From Auanema rhodensis (Eukaryota > Nematoda > Chromadorea > Rhabditida > Rhabditidae), in assembly GCA_964057225.1 (NCBI GenBank), contig OZ059894.1, positions 11,108,131 to 11,172,130 on the forward strand: a DNA stretch of 64,000 bases, written 5' to 3'. The position numbers were made by a program, and so were the translations under genes. Of this stretch, positions 20,953 to 30,758 are shown piece after piece (the stretch's first letter is position 1; each line of letters opens with the position of its first letter). The notes below the pieces were generated by a model. It saw only the letters and a program-made list of their open reading frames with translations. It made no database searches and was not told where the DNA came from.

Positions 20953-21395
20953 ACAGCATAGCCATGAGTATCAAAGACATCAAGCAAATGTATCGTACTT
21001 GTTACGAGTGCACTCTCTCATTTGAATATAAAAGTGTGGTTTGACAATCTTGACTGTACAGGTCATAAATGGCTCATATAAACTGTGGATTTACTCAACT
21101 TTTGGACTTATTTTTTTCTTATTCGAAGCGCTGCACTTTTTTCTATTCTTTTTATTCAAATACTTGTATATAGTTTTATATGTACGGTTGCAAAGTTTCC
21201 GAATATTTTATATATTTTTATACAATAATTAGGAGAAGGTTAATACAATGAAATCTCCCAACTTTACAGTGTTTGTATTGCTTACAGTATCTAGAACAAC
21301 CACTCTTGTAATATTAGAGCACATATCAATCAACAACTTTTTCTAGTTATCAAAGCTTTTTTATTTCTTCAAGATATTTCAAATAAAATATAAAA
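20953..21395. repeat. Spacer upstream of U2
   Basis: Same 443-bp segment as 8468-8910. No gene seen. Confidence 0.8.
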
Positions 21396-21513
21396 GCTTA
21401 CGACACCCGGGATTCCCAAGCCGTCTCCGATCCAAGTACTAACCGGGCCCAACGTTGCTTGACTTGCCAGATCGGACGGGATGGCGTACTTTCAACGTGG
21501 TATGGTCGTAAGC
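21396..21513 (-). rRNA. 5S rRNA: 5S rRNA gene, type a
   Basis: Same 118-nt sequence as the copy at 206-323. Confidence 0.96.
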
Positions 21514-21755
21514 AATGTTATATTCTTCATTATCAGTTATATCACTCTAAATCTTGTTGTTAATAGTTAGGACCACAAAGAAAACAACAGGAACAGTAAC
21601 AAATGAAATGCCCAAACTTTACAGTGTTCGAGTTATTTACAGTATCTAAGACTACCTCTGTCGTGTTATTAGAGCAAACATTCGATTAACAACAACTTTT
21701 TTTTAGTTATCAAAGCTTTTTTATTTCTTCAAAAAATTTCAAATAAAATATAAAA

Positions 21756-21810
21756 GCTTACGACACCCGGGATTCCCAAGCCGTCTCCGATCCAAGTACT
21801 AACCGGGCCC
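21756..21810 (-). pseudogene. 5S rRNA: 5S rRNA gene (type b), 3' part, split by BEL element 1
   Basis: The 3' 55 nt of a type b 5S gene, ending in the 5-bp target duplication GGCCC (21806-21810). The remainder lies at 32031-32098; joined, and counting the duplication once, the two parts give 118 nt. Confidence 0.95.
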
Positions 21811-22140
21811 TGTCACGGTCAACGTGAAAATACGAACTTTATTGTGTTAACGTTTTGTTTGTATTTTTTGTATTAACTCCACCCCCTTTAACCATCTGGT
21901 GCCTCCCTATAAAAGGGAGAACCAAATGGTTAAAATTTTTATGTCTCACCAATTTTGTATTGATTTTAGAATTTTCTTGGAAATTCTAAAATCAATCCAC
22001 TTGTTAACTTTACTGTTGTTGCATTTGTTGAATAAACCTTTCTTCATTTAACTTGTCTTAACGCATAATACCGCACTCATACGAACCGACTCCATACTTG
22101 GACTGATACTTGGAGGTAAAAGTTCAGTTGTCAAGCGACA
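21811..22140 (+). repeat. 5' LTR of BEL element 1
   Basis: 330 bp, TG...CA ends. TATAAAAG at 21908 lies in the loop of an imperfect palindrome (21890-21931), a 16-bp perfect hairpin lies at 21959-21996, and the polyadenylation signal AATAAA is at 22031. By position U3 is about 125 bp and R about 110 bp. Confidence 0.95.
21890..21931 (+). promoter_or_regulatory. LTR core promoter: TATA box in a palindrome loop
   Basis: AACCATCTGGTGCCTCCC, then TATAAAA, then GGGAGAACCAAATGGTT: the arms are near-complementary around the TATA box. Repeated in the 3' LTR at 31780-31821. Basal Pol II promoter of the element; the role of the palindrome is unknown. Confidence 0.75.
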
Positions 22141-22142
22141 TT

Positions 22143-22158
22143 TGGCGACCACGGCAGG
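22143..22158 (+). other. Primer-binding site of BEL element 1
   Basis: TGGCGACCACGGCAGG, two bases after the LTR. It would pair with a tRNA 3' end reading CCTGCCGTGGTCGCCA, which looks like an arginine tRNA; the isoacceptor is my inference. Confidence 0.7.
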
Positions 22159-22195
22159 ATATTTCAGTTGCTTACTGATAAGGAAAGTTTAAAAC

Positions 22196-22288
22196 AAAGG
22201 TTATATAGAACCGCCGGAGAAATAAATTCCGAAGAACATTGTGTTAAAGGTTATATAGAACCGCCGGAGAAATAAAATTCCGAAGAAC
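22196..22288 (+). repeat. Direct repeat in the BEL 1 leader
   Basis: A 42-43 nt sequence starting AAAGGTTATATAGAACC occurs at 22196-22237 and again at 22246-22288, 8 nt apart, differing by one A. It lies between the primer site and gag, where packaging or translation signals are expected. Confidence 0.85.
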
Positions 22289-22388
22289 TCGTAGAAAATC
22301 CGAGTTGACAAGAAATCACTTGTCAAGAAACAATAAGACGATAAAAATATCGCTGAATCTGAAATATCCATTGAGGAAGGCTAAAATA

Positions 22389-25300
22389 ATGTCCTCCGCT
22401 CAAAGATATATTTTCCAAATGGGGAGAGAATTAGAATTTTTGAATAAACTGAATTCTAAAGTTGAAAACTATAAGAAAATGACCGATTACTCAGAATTGT
22501 CTGAGCCGGTAAATCAAATTATTGCGCAAGAGAATGAATGTGCAAGAGTTAAAAATTACTTGAATATTTTGGAGAATAAACTCCAATCAATTGAAACCAT
22601 TGAAATTAATTTTCAAAGAGTTTGTGAGCTTTTAGAAGAAGAGCACCAAAAAGAATTAAACAAAAAATTTACAAAATTCGAAGAAGGTGAAAAAGGAGAC
22701 ATCCGTGGCAATGCCACGTTAATAATTCTGGAATTGAATGACAAATTGATATTCTTAAAAAATCTTATTGATAAAAATAAAGAAAAAATCAAAGATATGG
22801 AAATACAACTTGAATTACAACAACTTCGGGAAAGAGTTGAATATACAGAAGAAAAAGAATATGAAAATTGTACAAACGAGGTACAAGAAAAACAAAACAG
22901 TTTACCCGATCAGGTAGTGCATGATCAGCATGTTAATGAAGTAAGACTGATTAACCAAATACTGCAAAGACCCGTATTAAAAACTCCAACCTTTGACGGT
23001 ACTCCGGAAAAATTCCCTTTATTCTGGGATAGATTCATGAGAATGATTGATAACAATGAATCTTTCTCTATAAGTGAAAAAGTGAACTTCCTATGTGAGT
23101 CCTTATCAGGTGAAGCCGAATATCTTCTTAGGGGAATTCCCGGTACCGAAGAAAACTATGAGTTTATGAAAAATTGTTTGAAGGAAGAATATTCCTCATA
23201 CGCTGTTGATACAGCAACGCTGATCAACAAGTTGAATAAGGTGCCAAAAGCTTCAAGACGAGCCGATAGTTGTGCTCAAACGCTAAGAGAGATAAAAGCT
23301 CTGCTGCGACAGATTCAAGCGGCGGGAGGATCATTAACCAAAGAGCTTTATGTTGCTACCGTACTCAATAAATTCCCATTTGAAATAATCAAAGATATTC
23401 ACATCAAACAAAATTTTGAATGGTCCCACGAGAAAATCATTGAACATATTTCGGCGGAAGTAAAACTACTACAGATGACTGAAAACACTGAAACACTGTA
23501 TCTCAGTAACAATGAAAAAAGAAAAAATCCAGATGGTGATCAAACTAAAAAACAATTTCGATTGAATGAAGTTAAAGATTTGAAACAAAGAAGGAATTGC
23601 GTTTTTTGCGCGAACAATTCACACAATAGCCATATGTGTCCTGTTGAAACAACGGAAAAAAGGAAAATTTTAAGAGAAAAAAGGCTATGTTATGTATGCT
23701 TTGCAGACAATCATCAAAGCAAAAACTGCACATGGCCAAAGTTTAAATGCAACAGCTGTCATGATGATCACAACATTTCAGTTTGTTACCAAAATAAAAG
23801 AAATCAGAATAGAAATGGAGTCATCACCAACATTTCTTTACAAAGGGATAATGATGAAGAAAAGACCAGAAATAATCAAACAATTATTCCAAAGAAAGCA
23901 CATGAAGAACCCACAAGTTTAACCACAATTGTTGGTAATCATGACGTAGAAAAAGGCCAAATAATTTTACGAACAGCAAAAGCAAATTTGTTCAATTACA
24001 ATAGCGATAGTTATGAGAAAGTTAACATTATTTTTGATGATTGTTCTCAACGATCTTTTATCAGAGAAGATCTAGCAAAAAGGATGAAACTACCAGTTAA
24101 ATCCAAACATAAAAAAACATTTCATGGTATTGGAGGAATGAAACATTCTCATGTTTCAAGTATAGTTAACACAATATTCTATACTAAAGAGAAAAATTTA
24201 ATTGTAACTGAAATGCTCACTAAACCAAAAATCAGTTCCCACATATATAGTCCTTATCTTTCAAGAAAGGATTTGAGTTTCATTAAAGAAAACAATATTA
24301 TATTAGCCAACACCGATACAAATGGGGAAGTTTTTGAACCGGATGTTTTAATTGGACAAGATAGATTAAAATTGTTTGTAAAAGACAATGAAGAATTCAG
24401 ACTTCCCTCTGATCTTTTATGTAAAGGATCTGTATTTGGAACTCTTATAAATGGAGAAACTAAACTTGAAAAAATTGTAACTCTGTGTAGCATTGAAGAG
24501 GAACAAAGTCATGAACCACCTCCAGAAACAAAACTGAAAGAACTTTTCCTTATCGATACTATTGGAATAAGCACCATAGTAGATAACAATGCAGAAGCAG
24601 AGAATTATCTTAAAGAATATAGTAAAGAACTATCCATTAAAGCCGGGAGAATTGAAGCTCCGTTTCCATTTAAAAATTATTTGAATAAATTGAAAAATAA
24701 TAAATGGCCAGCTTTTCATAGATTCATGACATTATGGAAAAATCTACACTCTAATAAAGAACAACTAGAATGGTATAAAAAATTAATAAATGAATACATT
24801 CAAAAGGGAATTATCGAGCCAATTGTTGATGAATCAGCCGAAGATGGATTTTTCTTACCACATCATGGAGTGTGGAGAAAAGAAAAAGCTCGACCTTTAA
24901 GAATCGTGTTTGATGCTTCAGCAAAACAAAAAAATAGTCCATCGTTGAACCAAGTTATGCATTCAGGCCAAACATTTATTCACAAAATTCATGATATATT
25001 AATAAAATGTAGAAAAAGTCCAATAATAATAACCTGCGACATTGAGTCAGCATTTTTACAAATAAGTATTAAAGAAGAGCACAGAAAATATTGTAAATTT
25101 TTCTGGATTAGAAACGAAAATGAATCGGTAAATAAATATAACGTCATGACATACCAATTCAAACGGCTACCATTTGGTATAACAGCGTCCCCGGGTATAT
25201 TAAGCATGAGCTTAGCTTGGTACCTCAATAATCATACCGACCCTTACGCTAGTCACTTGCTCGATTCTTTATACGTTGACAATATAATTTTATATGCAAA

Positions 25301-28300
25301 CAGTGTTGAAGAAGCTAAGATAAAATGCGAAAAAGCCAAGAAAATCTTACAAGGCATTTCTATGAATTTAAGAGAATTTATGAGCAACAATCCAAAAGTT
25401 ACTGAAGATATGAACAATGAAGACAAATACCCACATAATACTACCAAAATTTTGGGTTTAAATTATGATACAAAATTAGATTTATTCGTTCTTATACTTA
25501 AATTAAAGAAATTTGAAATCAATACGCACAGGAACATGTTAAGTCAAATACATTCAATATTTGATCCATTAGGTATGGCAAGCCCATTGATTTTACCATT
25601 AAAATTATTATTAAGAGAATCAAGTGATCAATTCAAGGGTTGGGATGTTGAATTACCCCAAGAAATAACACATAAATGGAATTTAGTCATAAATGAATTA
25701 TTAAATGAAAAGGAATTGAGACTTGAAAGAAAGTTAAACCTGAATGACTCTATATTATGGGTATTTACTGATGCTAGTAAACTAGCCATTGCTGCCTGCA
25801 CATACATTGAAACCAATGGTAAAATAAGCCAACTTGTAAGCGGAAAGTCGAAAATTGCAAAAAAGGGAAATCTAACTATCCCAAGACTAGAACTCATTGC
25901 CATACTATTAGGTATTATATTAGCTGATAATATCACATCTACAACCAATCACCTTAAAACTGTACACGTAGCCAGTGACAGTAAGGTAGCCTTACATTGG
26001 ATAGCTAACCATCAGAAAACTTTACCACCATATGTAGGCTGTCGCGTCGACAATGTAAGGAAGTATATAGATAAATTGAAGGAAAATAACATTAAAATCA
26101 AACTTTTTCATGTGAATGGTGATTATAACCCAGCCGATATTGGTTCTCGAGGAGCTTGTCTCCAAGAACTAAGTGATTCTATGTGGATTAAAGGACCACA
26201 ATGGTTAACCCAAACAAAGTCACACATTGAAGAAATTGAATATGAGCCTATTTGGAATATAACAACCTTGATCGATACCGTTGAACAACAACAAATAACA
26301 CAAATACCAGTTGAAGATATATTCAAATTACGTAGCAACAACTATACCTTACTGAAAACTATAGTTAAATTAAGTAAATTCTTGAGACATTGGATCATAA
26401 AAGTACATCCCACAGCTATAACAAGGTTAAATAAGGTAATGCAATTAGATGAAAACTGGCAAACTACAGCTAATGATATTGAGATTATAACCAAACTACT
26501 AATAAGTAAAGCACAACAGCATGTAACAATAGATCTCCTCACGAAAAAACATGAAGGTTTTGTATTTTTTCTCGATGAAGAAATAATCAGAGTTCGTAGT
26601 AGATTGAACAACTCGGAATTACCGTTTGAAACTCAAAATCCCATATATCTTCCAAGGGATTCTCCGTACACAGAACACATAATTATGCATTTACACAGAG
26701 AATGCATGCACCAAGGAAGAGATTTTGTTCTAACACTCTTGCGTCAAAAATACTTTTTAAGTAAACCATCAAGCATAGTCAGATCAGTTCTCAAAACATG
26801 CACAATCTGCAATAGATACAACGCTTTGCCGTTTGGAACGTCCTTAATGCCAGCATTGCCTAAGGATAGAGTAATTCTAACAAAACCATTCATGAGTACA
26901 GGTTGTGACTTATTAGGTCCAATAACCATAAAGGATGGTAAAAAGATATTTATATGTCTGTTTACTTGTTTAGCTATAAGAGCTATACACTTAGAAATAG
27001 TTTTTGACCAATCAACAAAGGCATTCTTAAACGCTTTCGAAAGGTTCATTGGAAGAAGAGGTATTCCAGAAATAATACGAAGCGATAATGGAGGAAATTT
27101 CTTATTAAGTGCTAAAGTAATAGAATTTTACACAGAAAACCATGAATCTAAAAATGAAAAAACATTAACCAATTATCTTGCCGAAAAGAATATTAAATGG
27201 TACTTCAACACACCACAGGCTCCATGGAAAGGTGGAACATGGGAAAGACTAGTAGGACTAACAAAGTTAGCACTATACAAAACAATTGGAAATAGATTAA
27301 TGTCAATTGATGATATACATACAGTAATTGTAAAAATCGAAACAATTTTGAATACTCGCCCGCTTACACATCCGAACCCATCCAACCTGAACATTTTGCC
27401 TATCAGACCTTGTGATTTTTTAAACCGTTCCATCAGGTTTACACTTTCTTCAAACGTATCGAATACCCGAATTTATGATAAAACTATCAATAGCAGGACA
27501 ATACAAACTATAGAGCAAGCCATTGAAGCAATAGAGTTATCTAACGATGTAACTCAATTATTCTGGAAAAAATTCTATTCAGAGTATTTACTGTATCTTA
27601 GAGATATTTACAAACACAACAGAAAACAACCTGCAACGAACGCTAAGAAACCACAAGAAGGCGAAGTTATTATAATACAAAATGAGGATTCAAGTAGAGG
27701 TAAATGGAAATTAGGACGCATAATAGAACTAATAAAAAGTGCAGATGGGGAAGTTAGATCTGCAAAACTAATAACTGGCACTGGTCTCATAACAACTCGT
27801 TCATTAAATCACATATATCCACTAGAAGTGAGAAACGCAGAAGCAGCACCGTTTGCGTCAGAACCTCACTCAATGAGATACAATAAAAAATACCAAGTGA
27901 ATCCATTTTTAATCACCGGGACGGTAACACAAAAAGGAAATCGGGTTGAAAATATTGAAATTATTGAAAATACTCAAGAAAGTGAACAAAGTAACAATGT
28001 AATACCACTCGAAATCTATACACCCAACATGAATATCATCAACGACGCAGGAGACGAAAATGATGCTAATAATACGAACTTAGAACAAGAGGAAGATCAA
28101 ACAAATGAGATAACTCTTCAAACCGAAAATGAATCCAAACCTTCAAATCTAAATAGATGGTTCAGAACAAAAACACAGGGTAGTCAAGCAGCGGTAAGAA
28201 GTTATTTTAAGAAAAATAAAATAAAAACAAATGTTCCAAAAGTAGCTCTTCTTGGAATAATTCCAACGATTGAGGCTACATGCCAATCCTCTGAATTGCT

Positions 28301-30221
28301 TACAGCGGAAGCATTATATTTCCCACAATGTAATCCATTAACGACTTTAATAACATTTTTCATACCAATTATACTATTATTTACTATATTAGCAATTTGT
28401 AAAAGAGTATTGAAAGCTCATGAAAATGACCAATATTGGTATAAATTTTTAAATGATAATTGGCAAACGATACAAACCGAAGTTAGAAGTGGAAAACCTA
28501 ATTCAAAAATATTAACAAGTTCAGACGATGTAGCCGTACAAAAGGAAACCATAGTAGCCACGAAAATTGACAATGTAACTCCAAAATGGAAAAATGATAT
28601 TCCAGAAACTATTAAAATTCCAAATTACATGAGAACATCATCATTCACTTCATTACAATTATCGATAGCACTCATGGTATTATTAATAACAGTGGAATCT
28701 TGTTCAAACTCACATATTAAGCATTCAATAAATATAATTTGCATTAATCGGACAAATTGCTATCAAGAATACGATAATGAAATCAATTTCAATAAAGGCA
28801 TAAGAGACGCTTGCTTAGAATTCATTTACCAAAATAAATCTATCGGTAAAATAGAAATAACGAAAAAACCAACAGAATACATTTGCCAGAAAAGTACGCT
28901 ATATTATACTCGAGAAAGCACAATTCAATACAAAACTCAATATTCCTGTTATGGAACAGGATCTTGTAATCACACTTGTGAAGCTATAAATCCTATTGGA
29001 CAATTACAAGAATTTGATAAAGAAGAAGGACCAACACAAGTTGGTTGTGCTAGGCGATGTGGCTCTCTTTTCTGCGGATGTTGGTCTTTAGAAGACGGTT
29101 GCTCATTCTATCAAACTGAATTTAAACCAATCAATGAAATAGTTTATGAAATAGTAGAATGTGATTCTTGGGAAATAAATATACCATTAGAGGTAAAGTA
29201 TGATCTATTTAAACACAAAGCCAATATTAATATTCTTTTAAAACCATACGACACTGTTAATTTTCCAAACTTTAATATAAGCTCAATCTCCCATATTGTA
29301 CCACCAACCCGATATTTAAACACCAAATATGCATTATCAACCATAAAAAGTTATTACATGGAACCTCATACTATGAGTGAAGTAGCATGCAAAACCAAAG
29401 ATCAAACTACAAATGAATTTAACTCTTGTAAAATACTGAAGTTATGTAACTGTAAAATATCAAAAAGGGAAGAGCTAACATGTACCTGTCCATCTGATAA
29501 TATTTTCAATCAGGCAAACTTATTACCCATGAACACCAAGAACACCCTAATTACCATGAAAGAAAACAAATTAACACTTATTCCTCAAACTGATGAATCA
29601 ACTGTTGTTCTTCAACTACAAGGGAATGTGTCATCTCGTACCTTCCTGTACGACTTTCCTTGTCGACCAGAATTTAAAAAACTTTCCGGGTGTCACAGCT
29701 GTAGAAGAACGGCTGTTGCCGAGTTTATGTGTATATCACAAAAGGATTCTTGGATCACAATGCAATGTAGTGAGAACATATACATGATTGAATGCGCCCC
29801 ACACATGCCACTTACTGCTGTGGAATATTACTCAGAGCATTCTGAAATCTATGAAGAATGCTTCGTAACATGTGCTAATGAAAAACACCACGTGATCATA
29901 CAAGGAACATTACAATGGGATAGTGAAATCCCAGATGTTGAAAAAACAATCATCAACATTGTGACAAATGCTAACACCTGGAGAAATATTTTGGATGTAA
30001 TTAAAACAAATTTGGCATTATCATTATGCTTCCTCCTGATAACTGTTTTTATACCAGTATTATCTTATATAATAGGAGTACAAGCAATAATTGTAATCAT
30101 CATAATCATACAAAAATTAATCGTTCAGATGATAAAAATTGTAATGATCATTACATCATTACTGAGAAAAATGCTCAGGAATCCTAGACACAGAGCTGAG
30201 TCTAGCACAAATAAAAATTAA
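22389..30221 (+). CDS. BEL element 1 Gag-Pol-Env polyprotein (2610 aa)
   Basis: One open frame encodes the whole polyprotein; the in-frame region before ATG 22389 has no ATG. Order by residue: coiled-coil Gag N-terminus; DUF1759-like Gag core (about 195-345); zinc knuckles (404-466); protease with DDCSQ at 550-554, where a D-x-G is usual; RT (about 773-1010) with Asp884 and YVDN at 962-965; RNase H with Asp1128, Glu1168, Asp1197; integrase with an H/C zinc site (about 1434-1475) and D1507, D1566, E1619; integrase C-terminal extension (about 1754-1815). Env follows without a stop: a short hydrophobic-led segment with a membrane span (1983-2007), a second signal-like stretch (2090-2106), a Cys-rich ectodomain with GCARRCG...CGCW (2219-2230) resembling phlebovirus-type Gc, and a C-terminal anchor (2541-2574). 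Env is probably made from a spliced RNA or by cleavage; neither is proven here. Confidence 0.93.
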   Translation: MSSAQRYIFQMGRELEFLNKLNSKVENYKKMTDYSELSEPVNQIIAQENECARVKNYLNILENKLQSIETIEINFQRVCELLEEEHQKELNKKFTKFEEGEKGDIRGNATLIILELNDKLIFLKNLIDKNKEKIKDMEIQLELQQLRERVEYTEEKEYENCTNEVQEKQNSLPDQVVHDQHVNEVRLINQILQRPVLKTPTFDGTPEKFPLFWDRFMRMIDNNESFSISEKVNFLCESLSGEAEYLLRGIPGTEENYEFMKNCLKEEYSSYAVDTATLINKLNKVPKASRRADSCAQTLREIKALLRQIQAAGGSLTKELYVATVLNKFPFEIIKDIHIKQNFEWSHEKIIEHISAEVKLLQMTENTETLYLSNNEKRKNPDGDQTKKQFRLNEVKDLKQRRNCVFCANNSHNSHMCPVETTEKRKILREKRLCYVCFADNHQSKNCTWPKFKCNSCHDDHNISVCYQNKRNQNRNGVITNISLQRDNDEEKTRNNQTIIPKKAHEEPTSLTTIVGNHDVEKGQIILRTAKANLFNYNSDSYEKVNIIFDDCSQRSFIREDLAKRMKLPVKSKHKKTFHGIGGMKHSHVSSIVNTIFYTKEKNLIVTEMLTKPKISSHIYSPYLSRKDLSFIKENNIILANTDTNGEVFEPDVLIGQDRLKLFVKDNEEFRLPSDLLCKGSVFGTLINGETKLEKIVTLCSIEEEQSHEPPPETKLKELFLIDTIGISTIVDNNAEAENYLKEYSKELSIKAGRIEAPFPFKNYLNKLKNNKWPAFHRFMTLWKNLHSNKEQLEWYKKLINEYIQKGIIEPIVDESAEDGFFLPHHGVWRKEKARPLRIVFDASAKQKNSPSLNQVMHSGQTFIHKIHDILIKCRKSPIIITCDIESAFLQISIKEEHRKYCKFFWIRNENESVNKYNVMTYQFKRLPFGITASPGILSMSLAWYLNNHTDPYASHLLDSLYVDNIILYANSVEEAKIKCEKAKKILQGISMNLREFMSNNPKVTEDMNNEDKYPHNTTKILGLNYDTKLDLFVLILKLKKFEINTHRNMLSQIHSIFDPLGMASPLILPLKLLLRESSDQFKGWDVELPQEITHKWNLVINELLNEKELRLERKLNLNDSILWVFTDASKLAIAACTYIETNGKISQLVSGKSKIAKKGNLTIPRLELIAILLGIILADNITSTTNHLKTVHVASDSKVALHWIANHQKTLPPYVGCRVDNVRKYIDKLKENNIKIKLFHVNGDYNPADIGSRGACLQELSDSMWIKGPQWLTQTKSHIEEIEYEPIWNITTLIDTVEQQQITQIPVEDIFKLRSNNYTLLKTIVKLSKFLRHWIIKVHPTAITRLNKVMQLDENWQTTANDIEIITKLLISKAQQHVTIDLLTKKHEGFVFFLDEEIIRVRSRLNNSELPFETQNPIYLPRDSPYTEHIIMHLHRECMHQGRDFVLTLLRQKYFLSKPSSIVRSVLKTCTICNRYNALPFGTSLMPALPKDRVILTKPFMSTGCDLLGPITIKDGKKIFICLFTCLAIRAIHLEIVFDQSTKAFLNAFERFIGRRGIPEIIRSDNGGNFLLSAKVIEFYTENHESKNEKTLTNYLAEKNIKWYFNTPQAPWKGGTWERLVGLTKLALYKTIGNRLMSIDDIHTVIVKIETILNTRPLTHPNPSNLNILPIRPCDFLNRSIRFTLSSNVSNTRIYDKTINSRTIQTIEQAIEAIELSNDVTQLFWKKFYSEYLLYLRDIYKHNRKQPATNAKKPQEGEVIIIQNEDSSRGKWKLGRIIELIKSADGEVRSAKLITGTGLITTRSLNHIYPLEVRNAEAAPFASEPHSMRYNKKYQVNPFLITGTVTQKGNRVENIEIIENTQESEQSNNVIPLEIYTPNMNIINDAGDENDANNTNLEQEEDQTNEITLQTENESKPSNLNRWFRTKTQGSQAAVRSYFKKNKIKTNVPKVALLGIIPTIEATCQSSELLTAEALYFPQCNPLTTLITFFIPIILLFTILAICKRVLKAHENDQYWYKFLNDNWQTIQTEVRSGKPNSKILTSSDDVAVQKETIVATKIDNVTPKWKNDIPETIKIPNYMRTSSFTSLQLSIALMVLLITVESCSNSHIKHSINIICINRTNCYQEYDNEINFNKGIRDACLEFIYQNKSIGKIEITKKPTEYICQKSTLYYTRESTIQYKTQYSCYGTGSCNHTCEAINPIGQLQEFDKEEGPTQVGCARRCGSLFCGCWSLEDGCSFYQTEFKPINEIVYEIVECDSWEINIPLEVKYDLFKHKANINILLKPYDTVNFPNFNISSISHIVPPTRYLNTKYALSTIKSYYMEPHTMSEVACKTKDQTTNEFNSCKILKLCNCKISKREELTCTCPSDNIFNQANLLPMNTKNTLITMKENKLTLIPQTDESTVVLQLQGNVSSRTFLYDFPCRPEFKKLSGCHSCRRTAVAEFMCISQKDSWITMQCSENIYMIECAPHMPLTAVEYYSEHSEIYEECFVTCANEKHHVIIQGTLQWDSEIPDVEKTIINIVTNANTWRNILDVIKTNLALSLCFLLITVFIPVLSYIIGVQAIIVIIIIIQKLIVQMIKIVMIITSLLRKMLRNPRHRAESSTNKN

Positions 30222-30326
30222 AACACTAATCTTACTGTAGTAATAAAAAAAAAAAAAAAACTTTATTAATTAGCTATAAGAACAGTTTAAAAAAAAAAAA
30301 AAAAAAAAAAAAACAAAACAAAAACA
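30222..30326. other. A-rich tracts after env
   Basis: Two long A runs (30246-30260 and 30290-30313). On the minus strand AATAAA (30267-30262) lies about 60 nt beyond the stop of the antisense gene and could be its polyadenylation signal. Confidence 0.6.
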
Positions 30327-30758
30327 CTATATACTTGAAATATCTGGATACCCCTCACCATCATCGTCTGACATCTACAACAATACTTACATTAACAGTT
30401 AAAATATATAAGCTTACCTCCTCACGTTCGTGGTGGCGGGGGTTCTTTGCCCTGCAGAATCTGCAGTTGGGAGGCAACGGCATCCTCTGGAACATGTAGA
30501 TGAGCTGCTCCCGAGTTGGCTCGACTCCATCCTCCGGGTAAAGCTCATCGTCTGTCATCTGCAACAATACTGAGATAAAATAAAAAAAAAAAAAATAAAT
30601 AAATAAATAAATAAATAAAATAAAATAAAAAATAATAAGCTTACCGGGCCCTCCCGTATGCGATGAGTATCCTGCGCCTTGCATCGTTCGCATAGTTCAT
30701 ATGGACCGAGCTCTTCTTCTCCAATCTCCTCTTCAACCTGATACTGTAATTGTGACAT
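30327..30758 (-). CDS. Predicted three-exon antisense accessory gene (100 aa, two CxxC motifs)
   Basis: No known family recognised. On the minus strand three exons are visible: 30758-30645 (38 codons), 30558-30418 (47 codons) and 30374-30327 (15 codons plus TAG). Introns are 86 bp and 43 bp, GTAAGC...AG, nematode-like in size. All exons are phase 0 and each opens with ATG straight after ATTGTTGCAG or ATTGTTGTAG; both donors read GTAAGCTTAT. Exons 2 and 3 begin alike (ATG-ACAGACGATGA, ATG-TCAGACGATGA), suggesting exon duplication. The acidic product has CERCKAQDTH in exon 1 and CRFCRAKNPRHH in exon 2, like BEL Gag knuckles lacking the last Cys. The acceptor directly before the first ATG could receive a spliced leader. 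The gene lies inside the retroelement, opposite to env. The reading is from splice signals only, without transcript evidence. Confidence 0.6.
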
